Positions 1 to 8,398 of a stretch of 64,000 nucleotides of DNA are shown here, in pieces; positions within the stretch are counted from its first letter, which is position 1, and every line of letters starts with the position of its first letter. Both the position numbers and the translations under genes were made by a program. Below the pieces are notes generated by a model. It made no database searches and was not told the origin of the DNA. It worked only from the letters and a program-made list of their open reading frames with translations. The stretch comes from Nitrospirota bacterium (lineage in GTDB: Bacteria; Nitrospirota; Thermodesulfovibrionia; Thermodesulfovibrionales; UBA6898): contig JAJXTV010000009.1 in NCBI GenBank assembly GCA_021783515.1, positions 39,525 through 103,524 of the forward strand, read 5' to 3'.

Positions 1-350
1 GACGCGGGGCCCGCCGCCGCCATCAGGAACTCGACCCTGGGGGTTTCCGGCTCTCCGCTCATCTCCGCCACCCCGCCGAAGACGAAAAGCGTGATGCCGT
101 CCATCGGCAGGCCGAGGCGCCGGGCGACAAGCGAGTGGAAGAATTCGTGGACGACGACCGAAAGAAAGAGGCCGAGAGCCCCGCAGACGCCCATGAGCCA
201 GAAGGAGACAACGGACAGGTCCCGATATTCCTGAGGGAATATGCCGGCGGCGAGGCTCCAGGTGACGAGAACGGCGATGATCAGCCAACTGGCGTCCGCC
301 CTCACCCTGAAGCCGAAGATCGTAAATATGGTCAACCGTTTCCCGAACAT
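1..350 (-). CDS. Site-2-protease-like zinc metalloprotease (peptidase M50), N-terminal part
   Basis: This gene is cut by the window start; 116 residues from its ATG are visible. After a short cytoplasmic start come two hydrophobic stretches (about residues 22-36 and 48-66). The second runs directly into the zinc-binding motif HEFFH, an HExxH site inside a membrane helix as in the M50 family. The following GVAEM region is also typical of the bacterial/archaeal S2P-like branch. Such proteases cut substrates within the membrane. The C-terminal half, including the second metal-ligand motif and any CBS domains, lies outside the window, so the exact subfamily is open. It is transcribed divergently from recN, sharing about 150 bp of upstream sequence. 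Confidence 0.85.
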   Translation of the reverse strand, partial: MFGKRLTIFTIFGFRVRADASWLIIAVLVTWSLAAGIFPQEYRDLSVVSFWLMGVCGALGLFLSVVVHEFFHSLVARRLGLPMDGITLFVFGGVAEMSGEPETPRVEFLMAAAGPA

Positions 351-503
351 CTGTCCCCCCTTTGGTCCTGGCGCGGGTATCGGGCCCCATGCCCCCAGCT
401 TAGCATGTATGAACGCAATTTCAAGCGGCAGGCAAACTCCGCCGCCGGGACCCTTCGATTTCATGTTTGTGGTATATTTAAGAGGGACTCTTCGGACCGC
501 ATC

Positions 504-2168
504 ATGCTGAAAGAACTCAGGATCAGGAACCTCGCAATCATCGACGACCTTTCCGTAAGGTTCGAAAAGGGGCTGAATGCGTTGACCGGAGAAACGGGCG
601 CCGGCAAGTCGATCATCGTCGATGCGCTCGGACTCGCGCTCGGAGAGCGGGCCCAGTCGGACTTCATCCGGTCGGGCGAGGCAGAGGCCTCCGTGCAGGC
701 GTATTTCGAACTGGAGGACTACTCCCTCCTTCCCGATATCGGGATCGATCCCTCCGGGGGAATCGCGCTCAGACGCATGCTGTCCGCGGGCGGAAAGAGC
801 AGGGCCTATGTCAACGACGTTATGGTGACTCTTCAGGCTCTGTCGTCGATAGGCAGCGCGCTGGTAGATATCCTGAGCCAGCACGAGCATCAGAGCCTCC
901 TTGCTCCTGACCGGCAGAGGGATCTGGTCGATTCCTTCGGAAAGCTCCATCGGGAGCGGGAGCAGGTCGAAGCGTTTTCCCGCGAGACCGGGGAACTCGC
1001 GGCCAGATGCGCGACATTGAGGGAAACGGCGAGGGAGCGCGAGCAGAGGCTCGATTTCCTGAGGTTCCAGGCACAGGAGATCGACGCGGCCGGCCTGAAG
1101 GAAGGCGAAAAAGGGGCGCTCGAAGAGGAAAGAAGGATCCTCGCGAACCTGACGAAGCTGACCGGGCTGACCGCCGAGTCCTATGCAGTGCTGTATGAAT
1201 CCGAGGGTTCATGCTCGGAAAAGCTGGCGCAGGTGATTTCACGGCTGCGCGACATATGCGCCATAGACGGCGGGATGGAAGATACTCTCCGGCTCCTTGA
1301 AGCGGCGCTGCCGCTCGTCGAAGACGCGTCTCTGGCTTTAGGGAGATACCGCGACAAATTCGACTTCGAGCCGGGCAGGCTCGAGACGATCGAAGACAGA
1401 CTCGACGTGATAAAGAAGCTCGAAAGGAAATACGGGGAGGACGCCTCTGCGGTTCTTGCCCACCGCGATGCCGTCCAGAAAGAACTGGATGAGATCGAGT
1501 CGGCCGACGAGACGCTGGCCGGGGCCGAGGCCGCGCTTGAAGCTAAAAGGGCCGCGCTCGTGAAGGAGGCGCTTGAGCTTTCGGCAAAGCGGTCGAAGGC
1601 GGCAGGGAAGATCGAAAAACTCGTCGCCGCAAGCCTCGCCGACCTGGCCTTCGGCAGCGCCCGCTTCGAGATAGCGGTGAGCCGCCAGAAGGACGCCGAC
1701 GGAAACTACCGGATAGGGCCGACGGGGCTCGACTCCGTCGAGTTCCTTTTTTCGGCGAACCCGGGAGAACCTCCGAAGGCGCTTGCGAAGATCATATCGG
1801 GGGGCGAGCTTTCGCGTGTCATGCTCGTTCTCAAGACAATACTCGCCGACGTCGACAATACGCCGGTGCTGGTCTTCGACGAGGCCGACGCGGGGATAGG
1901 AGGAAAGACGGCGGAAAGCGTGGCAAAAAAACTCGGGACGATCTCGAAACGGCGCCAATTGCTCTGCATCACCCACCTGCCCCGCATTGCGAGTATGGCG
2001 GATTTCCACCTCAGAATCGAGAAGAAGGAAAAAGACGGCAAGGTCTCTGTGCGGATAAAAGAGCTTTCGGCGAGGGAACGGCAGGACGAGATCGCCAGGA
2101 TGCTGAGCGGCACGGTCACCGAGATCTCCCGAAGACATGCGGGAGAGCTTCTGGAAAGGGTAAAATGA
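504..2168 (+). CDS. recN: DNA repair protein RecN
   Basis: RecN is an SMC-like ATPase acting in recombinational repair of double-strand breaks. The protein of 554 residues has the usual family length. It opens with a typical RecN N-terminus (MLKELRIRNLAIID) and has a Walker A motif GETGAGKS near residue 35. Long charged coiled-coil arms follow, and the C-terminal half carries an ABC signature (ISGGELSRVML) and a Walker B segment ending in DEADAGIGG. The reading frame is open upstream, but the ATG at 504 is chosen because family homology starts there. No strong ribosome-binding site is seen. Its last codons overlap the downstream ferredoxin gene by 4 bases, suggesting co-translation. Confidence 0.96.
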   Translation: MLKELRIRNLAIIDDLSVRFEKGLNALTGETGAGKSIIVDALGLALGERAQSDFIRSGEAEASVQAYFELEDYSLLPDIGIDPSGGIALRRMLSAGGKSRAYVNDVMVTLQALSSIGSALVDILSQHEHQSLLAPDRQRDLVDSFGKLHREREQVEAFSRETGELAARCATLRETAREREQRLDFLRFQAQEIDAAGLKEGEKGALEEERRILANLTKLTGLTAESYAVLYESEGSCSEKLAQVISRLRDICAIDGGMEDTLRLLEAALPLVEDASLALGRYRDKFDFEPGRLETIEDRLDVIKKLERKYGEDASAVLAHRDAVQKELDEIESADETLAGAEAALEAKRAALVKEALELSAKRSKAAGKIEKLVAASLADLAFGSARFEIAVSRQKDADGNYRIGPTGLDSVEFLFSANPGEPPKALAKIISGGELSRVMLVLKTILADVDNTPVLVFDEADAGIGGKTAESVAKKLGTISKRRQLLCITHLPRIASMADFHLRIEKKEKDGKVSVRIKELSARERQDEIARMLSGTVTEISRRHAGELLERVK

Positions 2169-2413
2169 AAGGGAAAATAACAATCAATACCGACCTCTGC
2201 AAGGGCTGCGGGTTCTGCGTCGATACCTGTCCGTTTGGCGTCATATCCATCGGAGAGCGGTTCAACAAGAGCGGGTTTTTCCCGGCGGTCGCCTTGCATA
2301 TAGAAAAGTGCACCGGCTGCGCGATGTGCGCGCGCATGTGCCCCGAGATAGCGATAGAGGTGTACCGGAGCGGAAGGACGAAAGCGGCGGGGAAAGCGAA
2401 ACGGAAGAGATGA
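2165..2413 (+). CDS. 2[4Fe-4S] ferredoxin, KorD/VorD-like
   Basis: This small protein of 82 residues has two classical CxxCxxCxxxC clusters: CKGCGFCVDTCP near residue 13 and CTGCAMCARMCP near residue 49. The tail is very basic. The size and spacing resemble the delta (ferredoxin) subunit of 2-oxoacid:ferredoxin oxidoreductases, but no alpha, beta or gamma subunit gene lies next to it. A free electron carrier is therefore as likely. It starts inside the recN stop codon (ATGA overlap), so it is probably translated together with recN, an odd functional partner. Confidence 0.88.
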   Translation: MKGKITINTDLCKGCGFCVDTCPFGVISIGERFNKSGFFPAVALHIEKCTGCAMCARMCPEIAIEVYRSGRTKAAGKAKRKR

Positions 2414-2686
2414 AAATGAGCAGCCTTGCAATTTTTCAGACCTGCATAGAAGGCATCCCTTACAGCCTTCTTGATGCGATGAGATCTGATGCAGCATGGC
2501 GTCAAAAACAGCCTGCTTTATCTTATATTATGCACTTCTTTGGCGCTACAGACGCGGCTTCCGATGCGGCAAGGTATCGCTGCAGGAGGTTTTCGGGCTG
2601 CCCTCTACGCCAAGGCGTTGCTACCGGTGAGGTGCAGTCAATATGAAATCAGCGAGGGAGAGATAAGTTGCGAGGCATGAGGGATA

Positions 2687-3898
2687 ATGTCGGGTATGAA
2701 AAATAGGGCAGGCAAAAGGAAGTCGCCCGGTTTCGGGACGGTGGCGGTCCACGGCGGCGAAGAGGGGAAGTTCGCCTTCGGTCCCGTCAGCACGCCGATC
2801 TACCAGACGAGCACCTTCACCTTCGACAGCGCCGAAGAGGGCGGCGAGGTGGAAAAAAGGGGAAAAGACGGGTTCATCTATACGAGGATCGGAAATCCAA
2901 CGGTAAGAGCCTTCGAGGAGAAGATGGCGCTCCTCGAAGGAGGGGATTCCTGCGTCTCTTTTTCCTCCGGCATGGCTGCGCTGTCGGCCGTCTTTCTCGA
3001 ACTCCTGAAGCCCGGGGACGAAATCATCTCCAGCAGCCGTATCTACGGAGGGTCGAAGCTCTTCTTCGCTCATATCCTCCAGAAGCTCGACTGCAAGGTG
3101 AGGCGCTTCGGGCCGTATGACGACCTGAAGAGGGTGATACCTCCCCTCATAAACGAGCGGACGAAACTCATCTTCTTCGAGACGCCTTCAAATCCCGAGC
3201 TGAGCATCATAGATATCGGCCTGATCGCAGGTCTCTCAAGGAAACACAGGATCGTTTCGGTGATCGACAACACCTTCGCCACGCCTTATCTGCAGAGGCC
3301 GCTGGGCATGGGGATCGACTGCGTCGTGCATTCGGCCACAAAATATATCGGCGGCCACGGCGACGCCATCGGAGGCGCCGTCGTCTCGACGAAAAATTTC
3401 GTATCGGCGATCAGGTCAAATACCCTCCAGCACCTCGGGGGCTGCCTCTCGCCTTTCAACGCGTGGCTCTTCCTGCGGGGGCTCAAGACGCTTCATGTGA
3501 GAATGGATCGCCACTGCGAAACCGCCGCATCGGTCGCAGGGTTTCTCGCGGGGCATCCGAAGGTCGGGACGGTGTTCTTCCCGGGGCTCAGGACCCATCC
3601 GGGCCATCGCATCGCAAAGAGGCAGATGTCGGGCTTCGGCGGCATGGTCTCGATAGGGCTCGAAAACGGAAGGGCCTGCAGAAAGTTCATAAACGGCCTT
3701 CGGCTCTGCAGGACCGGCGTGAGTCTCGGCGACGCCGGGACGCTCGTCCTTCACTTCGCCTCGATGTTTCATCCGAAATTGTCCGACGCCGCATGCCGGA
3801 AGATCGGCGCCGACCCGACGCTGATCAGGATATCGACCGGCCTCGAAGACGCAGCCGACATCATCGGGGATATGAAGAATGCCCTGGCGACGCTCTGA
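2687..3898 (+). CDS. PLP-dependent trans-sulfuration enzyme (methionine gamma-lyase / O-acetylhomoserine sulfhydrylase type)
   Basis: Member of the Cys/Met metabolism PLP family (PF01053), 403 residues. The motif YTRIGNPT lies near residue 66, the substrate/cofactor tyrosine sits in SSRIYGG (Y120), and the Schiff-base lysine is in the signature HSATKYIGGHGD (K219). Family members make or break C-S bonds in methionine, cysteine and homocysteine metabolism. Methionine gamma-lyases usually carry a cysteine two positions after the active tyrosine (YGC); here it is YGG, which leans towards a sulfhydrylase or gamma-synthase. Sequence alone does not decide. The first ATG (2687) follows a GAGGG a few bases upstream; a second ATG lies 9 bases later. 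Confidence 0.85.
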   Translation: MSGMKNRAGKRKSPGFGTVAVHGGEEGKFAFGPVSTPIYQTSTFTFDSAEEGGEVEKRGKDGFIYTRIGNPTVRAFEEKMALLEGGDSCVSFSSGMAALSAVFLELLKPGDEIISSSRIYGGSKLFFAHILQKLDCKVRRFGPYDDLKRVIPPLINERTKLIFFETPSNPELSIIDIGLIAGLSRKHRIVSVIDNTFATPYLQRPLGMGIDCVVHSATKYIGGHGDAIGGAVVSTKNFVSAIRSNTLQHLGGCLSPFNAWLFLRGLKTLHVRMDRHCETAASVAGFLAGHPKVGTVFFPGLRTHPGHRIAKRQMSGFGGMVSIGLENGRACRKFINGLRLCRTGVSLGDAGTLVLHFASMFHPKLSDAACRKIGADPTLIRISTGLEDAADIIGDMKNALATL

Positions 3899-3980
3899 AA
3901 TTCCCCTACCGGCAGTCATCGAGCGGCCTGAGGATTGCGGGCATTCCGGAAATCGCTTCGGATGTCGACGACCAATCAGC

Positions 3981-4919
3981 ATGATGACGGCGGCACTTTC
4001 CCTTATTGCGGCTATCGTCATGGCGATGCCCGGACCGGTATTTGCTCAGGCAGCCATGTCGCGATTCCTCCTCATGGGTGACGGGGAGCTTCATCTGAAA
4101 AACGTCAAGACGGGTGACGAGGTCCGGGCCAATCTCCTTTCCCCCGACGGGTCCTTCAACGAAGAGGGTCTGGCAGAAATTGACAGGGTCTTCGGTTTCC
4201 CTTCACACAAAAAAGGGGAGCACATGTCGCTGCGCATGCTCTTCATGCTCGATTATTTTTCGGACCTCGTGGCGCCCGGAAAGACAATCAACATAGAATC
4301 GGGATATCGCAGCCCGGAGTACAACACAAAACTTCGCGATGCAGGGGGGATCGTGGCAAAGACGAGCACCCATATGGACGGCATGGCGCTCGATTTCAAT
4401 ATCGAAGGAGTCGACGGCAGGCGGTTATGGGAGCTTATCAGGAGTAAAGACTGTTGCGGCGCAGGCTACTATGGGGGGGAAGATGTCCACCTCGACGCGG
4501 CGCGGCCGCGGTTCTGGGAGGCGGCCACCTCAAAGGTGACCACGGATGAGAGTGACTTTAACCGGCGTATCTATCTTTCCACCGATTACGACCTCTACCA
4601 TGCGGGCGAACCGGTGCGGCTCTCCTTCACTTCCGTAAGCAATTTCGGCTTCGGCGTCAGAAGAGAGGTTTCGATCATAAAAGACTCATCGGAGGATCTT
4701 GTAGTCGCAAAGGCCGATATAAGGTCGCCGGACAATTCCGCCTGCGTCATGATAAACGATCGGGCGGCGGCGCGGTCCCTGCATTTCTTTCTCCCCGAAA
4801 GCCTTATTGAAGGAAGCTACCGCATAAAAGTCGATTTCTGCAACCGCCCCTTCGCGCAGATGCCTGAAGAACGCATTTCAAACAAGATCGAGATCCCGCC
4901 CAGCCATGCAAGGCGCTGA
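3981..4919 (+). CDS. Secreted DUF882/YcbK-like peptidase M15-family protein
   Basis: About 312 residues, with a signal peptide (hydrophobic run ending PGPVFAQA) from the ATG at 3981. The central part carries the DUF882/M15A signatures: SGYRSPEYN, then HMDGMALDF (zinc ligands H and D) and EDVHLD (third ligand). Relatives include E. coli YcbK and D-Ala-D-Ala carboxypeptidase-like enzymes, so a role in trimming peptidoglycan in the periplasm is likely. The last approximately 100 residues form an extra beta-rich domain not needed for the peptidase fold; its function is unknown. The frame is open further upstream to 3879, but that would put a non-hydrophobic extension in front of the signal peptide. 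Confidence 0.8.
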   Translation: MMTAALSLIAAIVMAMPGPVFAQAAMSRFLLMGDGELHLKNVKTGDEVRANLLSPDGSFNEEGLAEIDRVFGFPSHKKGEHMSLRMLFMLDYFSDLVAPGKTINIESGYRSPEYNTKLRDAGGIVAKTSTHMDGMALDFNIEGVDGRRLWELIRSKDCCGAGYYGGEDVHLDAARPRFWEAATSKVTTDESDFNRRIYLSTDYDLYHAGEPVRLSFTSVSNFGFGVRREVSIIKDSSEDLVVAKADIRSPDNSACVMINDRAAARSLHFFLPESLIEGSYRIKVDFCNRPFAQMPEERISNKIEIPPSHARR

Positions 4920-4957
4920 GTTATAAGCCTTTTCCCCTTGGCAAGATAATCCAAATA

Positions 4958-4986
4958 TTGACTTTGCCGCTCCCGTGTGGTACATT
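4958..4986 (+). promoter_or_regulatory. Candidate sigma-70 promoter for the IPTL-CTERM gene
   Basis: TTGACT (4958-4963) and TACATT (4981-4986) are separated by exactly 17 bases. They lie about 90 bases before the IPTL-CTERM start codon, in an A+T-richer patch just after the preceding gene. Confidence 0.5.
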
Positions 4987-5011
4987 TTCGTGCAGTACCG
5001 TCTGCCACGCG

Positions 5012-5032
5012 GACCTGCGGCGTCCGCAGGTC
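5012..5032 (+). other. GC-rich hairpin in the leader of the IPTL-CTERM gene
   Basis: A perfect 9-bp stem (GACCTGCGG / CCGCAGGTC) with a CGT loop lies in the 5' untranslated region, roughly 45 bases before the start codon. No U-tract follows, so it is more likely an mRNA stabiliser or protein-binding stem than a terminator. Confidence 0.5.
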
Positions 5033-5077
5033 TGATGATTTAATCAACGCATATTTTCTTTTGCTGAGGGGGAATGG

Positions 5078-6046
5078 ATGAAGAAGATGAAGAAAGGGTT
5101 CGTTGTTTTGTTGGCTGCATTGGCGCTCATCGTCATGAGCATATCGTCCGAGGCTGCGATACTATCGACAGCTGTCGAAGTAACCGGCCTGCCGCTCAGT
5201 ACGTCTTATGATACTCCGATGGCAGTCGCGTATATCCCTTCCTTCGCCCGGTATTATTCAGGTGACGGAGACGGCACAAGCTCTCCTGCGCGTGTGTGGG
5301 ACTCAACAGGGACTGTGATCGGCACATCGACCACGGGCGTAGACAACCGGGGCGTCTTCTTCAATCCCAACACATCTCTTTTAGAGTCCGTATCATACAG
5401 TTCCTGCTGCTCGTCCGGTCCGGTGTCAGGAATCCAGTCGCTCACCTTGGACGGAGCGGGCAGTTATACGGGGACCAACACTCAACTCCTGGCGGCTCCC
5501 ATTGCAGGGTTCGGGTCAAACGATCAGACCATGCCTTCCTATGATCCTGCGACCAACAGACTCTATGCCAAACAGTCAGGAACTGCCGACGTCAATGTGG
5601 TGGACAGGACAACCGGCGCGCTTATTACGACGATCACCCTTGACCTGGCGGCTGCCGGAGTGACCGCCTCCGACGTGAATGTCAATTTTGTCGGTTTCAC
5701 CGGAGTTGCCGGCGAAGAGCTGGCTATCTTCGACTTCACCAATCGCCGCGCGCTGATCTTCAACCTGACCGGGGGATACGTCGGCGCAAGCGCCCTCCCG
5801 GCCGGCTTGACGGTTGATTGGTATGACAGCAACTACGGCAACGGGTATGCAAACGGCCTTTTCTTCATCTTTGATACGGCTGTCGGCGCGAATGGTACCT
5901 ACCGCGGCTTCCAGGTCGTTCAGGCTGCGCCGGCGGTTGCGGAGCCTGTCCCGACAATGACCGAATGGGGTATGATAGCCTTCATGGTGCTTGCGGGATT
6001 AGGCTCGGCCTATTTCCTTACGAGACGGAGAAGAATAGAGAGCTAG
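5078..6046 (+). CDS. Secreted IPTL-CTERM surface protein of unknown function
   Basis: 322 residues. An N-terminal signal peptide (KKMKKG, then a hydrophobic run ending SSEAA) is followed by a Gly/Thr/Ser/Asn-rich beta-type domain. The C-terminus is a textbook sorting tail: VPTMTEWGMIAF, a transmembrane helix, then a cluster of arginines (RRRR). That matches the IPTL-CTERM variant of PEP-CTERM tails, which are processed by an exosortase-type enzyme, so the protein is probably exported and released or attached at the cell surface. Two adjacent cysteines (SSCCSS) sit near residue 110. A strong ribosome-binding site (GAGGGGG) precedes the ATG, and the gene has its own promoter and terminator. Confidence 0.85.
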   Translation: MKKMKKGFVVLLAALALIVMSISSEAAILSTAVEVTGLPLSTSYDTPMAVAYIPSFARYYSGDGDGTSSPARVWDSTGTVIGTSTTGVDNRGVFFNPNTSLLESVSYSSCCSSGPVSGIQSLTLDGAGSYTGTNTQLLAAPIAGFGSNDQTMPSYDPATNRLYAKQSGTADVNVVDRTTGALITTITLDLAAAGVTASDVNVNFVGFTGVAGEELAIFDFTNRRALIFNLTGGYVGASALPAGLTVDWYDSNYGNGYANGLFFIFDTAVGANGTYRGFQVVQAAPAVAEPVPTMTEWGMIAFMVLAGLGSAYFLTRRRRIES

Positions 6047-6065
6047 GAAGCTTCACGAATCCGGC

Positions 6066-6096
6066 AAGGGCGAGGTTTTAACCTCGCCCTTTTTTA
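6066..6096 (+). terminator. Rho-independent terminator after the IPTL-CTERM gene
   Basis: An 11-bp perfect stem (AAGGGCGAGGT / ACCTCGCCCTT) with a 4-base loop is followed by a run of T, 20 bases after the stop codon. Confidence 0.92.
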
Positions 6097-6217
6097 TTGT
6101 CTCTTTCACGCTGCAATCCGCAACGGGGTTTGATCTCTGGTCTTAACCCCACTTCTTTCCCATGGCGTGAGCGTCTCCAGGGGAAAAAGCTTCGTCGATG
6201 GAGTCGCGAAACAGGAA

Positions 6218-7612
6218 TCAAGAATGCTCCCCCCCTGTCATCGGCCGCGGGTCTAACAGCCTGTCGAGCTCTTCCTTCGCAATCCCTGTCATCTCGGCCG
6301 CGACATCCTTGATTGCCCTCCCTTCCGCATAGGCCTTTTTCGCTATCGCGGCAGCCTTGTCGTACCCTATCTTCGGGGTGAGCGCCGTGACGAGCACCGG
6401 GTTGCGGACGAGAGCGTCGTCGATCCTCTTCGTGTTTATCGTAAAGCCGGCAACCGCCTTCTCCGCAAGAAGAGCCGCGGCATTCCCGAGGATCGCGACG
6501 GACTGAAGGACGTTGTGGCAGATGAGTGGGAGCATCGCGTTCAGCTCGAACTCGCCCCGGCTGTTTGCGATCGTCACGGCCACGTCGTTTGCGATCACCT
6601 GGACGCAGGCCATGACCGTGGCCTCGGCGATCACCGGATTGACCTTGCCGGGCATGATGCTCGAGCCGGGCTGAAGCGCCGGGAGGCTGATCTCCGAAAA
6701 CCCGGCGAGCGGACCGCTGTTCATCAGCCGGAGGTCATTTGCGATCTTCAGAAGGGACGAGGCTGTCGTCTTGAGCGCCCCGCTGAATTCGGTCACGTTG
6801 TCCATCGTCGCCTGCGAGGCGAAATGGCTGTCCGACTCTGAGAAGGTAAGCCCCGTTCGGCCGGAGAGCTCTTCGGCCATCTTCTTCCCGAACTCAGGGT
6901 GGGTATTGATCCCTGTGCCGACGGCGGTGCCTCCGACCGCCAGCCTTTGCAGTCCGGCAAGGGAAGCCCTAATGCGCTCTTCGCCCTGCCTCACCTGATA
7001 CGCCCAGCCGCCCAGTTCCTGGCCAAAGGTTACGGGCATCGCATCCATCAGGTGCGTCCTGCCTGTCTTGACGACACCCGCAAGCTCATCGGCCCTTTGT
7101 TCGAGCGTGGATCTGAGACGGGCAAGCCCGGGGAGCAATACCCCTGCCGTTTCGATGCAGGCGCTGACATGGATCGCAGCCGGGATCACGTCATTAGAAG
7201 ACTGGCCGAGGTTCACGTGGTCGTTGGGATGAACGTGCCCTGAGCCGGTCTCCTTTCCCATCAGCTGCGACGCGCGGTTGGCGATCACCTCGTTTGCGTT
7301 CATGTTCGTCGAGGTGCCGGACCCTGTCTGGAAGATATCGATCGGGAAATCCCCGTCCCATCTCCCGGAGGCGACCTCGTCGGCCGCCTGACGGATACCG
7401 CAGGCCCTGTCTTTGTCCAGAAGCCCGAGTCCCGCATTCACGTCCGCCGCGCAGCCCTTGATGAGGCCGAGTGCGCGGATGAAGACGCGCGGAAAGCGTA
7501 TCCCGCTCACCGGAAAGTTCTCGATCGCCCGCTGCGTCTGCGGCCCGTACATAGCCCCCTCCGGCACCTTCACCTGCCCGAGGGAGTCTTTTTCAATGCG
7601 ATATCCCGTCAC
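6218..7612 (-). CDS. fumC: Fumarate hydratase, class II
   Basis: Catalyses reversible hydration of fumarate to L-malate in the TCA cycle. The protein is 464 residues, the normal class II length. It has the family signature GSSIMPGKVNP near residue 320 and the substrate-binding segment GSGTSTNMN near residue 100, which also occurs in aspartase. FumC-type features (TGYRIEKDSLG start, HPNDHVN) favour fumarase over aspartate ammonia-lyase. It is the last gene of an sdhA-sdhB-fumC operon, 13 bases after sdhB, so the operon encodes succinate to malate. Confidence 0.95.
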   Translation of the reverse strand: MTGYRIEKDSLGQVKVPEGAMYGPQTQRAIENFPVSGIRFPRVFIRALGLIKGCAADVNAGLGLLDKDRACGIRQAADEVASGRWDGDFPIDIFQTGSGTSTNMNANEVIANRASQLMGKETGSGHVHPNDHVNLGQSSNDVIPAAIHVSACIETAGVLLPGLARLRSTLEQRADELAGVVKTGRTHLMDAMPVTFGQELGGWAYQVRQGEERIRASLAGLQRLAVGGTAVGTGINTHPEFGKKMAEELSGRTGLTFSESDSHFASQATMDNVTEFSGALKTTASSLLKIANDLRLMNSGPLAGFSEISLPALQPGSSIMPGKVNPVIAEATVMACVQVIANDVAVTIANSRGEFELNAMLPLICHNVLQSVAILGNAAALLAEKAVAGFTINTKRIDDALVRNPVLVTALTPKIGYDKAAAIAKKAYAEGRAIKDVAAEMTGIAKEELDRLLDPRPMTGGEHS

Positions 7613-7625
7613 GCTATTCCTCCCC

Positions 7626-8327
7626 TCATCCTCTCTTCTTCAACGCCATCCTCTTCATCTTGGAGATATGCCCGGTGATATCGATCTCCTTCGGGCAGAC
7701 CTCGACGCAGTTGTAGATCGAATGGCATCTCCAGATCCCATGAGGGCGGGCGATGATCTTCAGTCTCTCGCCTATGGCCCTGTCCCGCGTGTCGAGGACA
7801 AACCGGGCCGCCTTCAGTATCGCCGCGGGACCGAGATACTTCCTGTCCGCCCAATAACTCGGGCAGGAAGAGGTGCAGCAGCCGCACATGATGCAGGTGA
7901 TCGCCTCGAGGATCCTGTGCTGCTCCTCCTGACTCTGGAGCCGTTCCCTCTCGGGAGGAGGCTCCTCGTTTATGAGCCGGGGCAGCACCTCGCCGTTCTT
8001 TCCGAAAAACGGGTCCATGTCGACGACGAGGTCCTTGATCACCGGGAACGCAGGAAGAGGCTCGAATTCGATCGTGTCGGGCATGTCCTTCACAAGCGTC
8101 TGACAGGCGAGCCGGTTTTTGCCGTTGATCTTCATCGCACAGGAGCCGCAGATCCCGTGAGCGCAGGACCTCCGGTAGGTGAGGCTCCCGTCGATCGAGT
8201 CCTTCACCTTCGCGAGACCGTCCAGCAGCCTCTGGAAAGGCTCCACCTGCACGGCATATTCCTCCCACCTCGGGGCGGCATCTCTCTCCGGGTCGAACCT
8301 CTTTATCCTGAAAGTACAGTTCTTCAT
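7626..8327 (-). CDS. sdhB: Succinate dehydrogenase / fumarate reductase iron-sulfur subunit
   Basis: Electron-transfer subunit of complex II, 233 residues. The N-terminal [2Fe-2S] domain has CAHGICGSC plus a later cysteine (RLAC). The C-terminal part has CIMCGCCTSSCP and CHSIYNCVEVCP for the [4Fe-4S] and [3Fe-4S] clusters. It lies 71 bases downstream of the flavoprotein gene and 13 bases upstream of fumC. No cytochrome b/membrane-anchor gene (sdhC or sdhD) is found on either side. Succinate dehydrogenase and fumarate reductase cannot be told apart from the sequence alone. Confidence 0.93.
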   Translation of the reverse strand: MKNCTFRIKRFDPERDAAPRWEEYAVQVEPFQRLLDGLAKVKDSIDGSLTYRRSCAHGICGSCAMKINGKNRLACQTLVKDMPDTIEFEPLPAFPVIKDLVVDMDPFFGKNGEVLPRLINEEPPPERERLQSQEEQHRILEAITCIMCGCCTSSCPSYWADRKYLGPAAILKAARFVLDTRDRAIGERLKIIARPHGIWRCHSIYNCVEVCPKEIDITGHISKMKRMALKKRG

Positions 8328-8398
8328 GCCCTCAGTTAAAGTTGTATGCGCCCACGCTCTCCCCGCCGCTCATATGCAACGATAGGGTTAACATCAGC

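Noticed and set aside
2414..2686. Possible riboswitch or small gene upstream of the PLP sulfur-amino-acid gene
   Set aside because: Some stem-like pairs are present, but no SAM-riboswitch consensus (for example the SAM-I core) or convincing coding frame was recognised.
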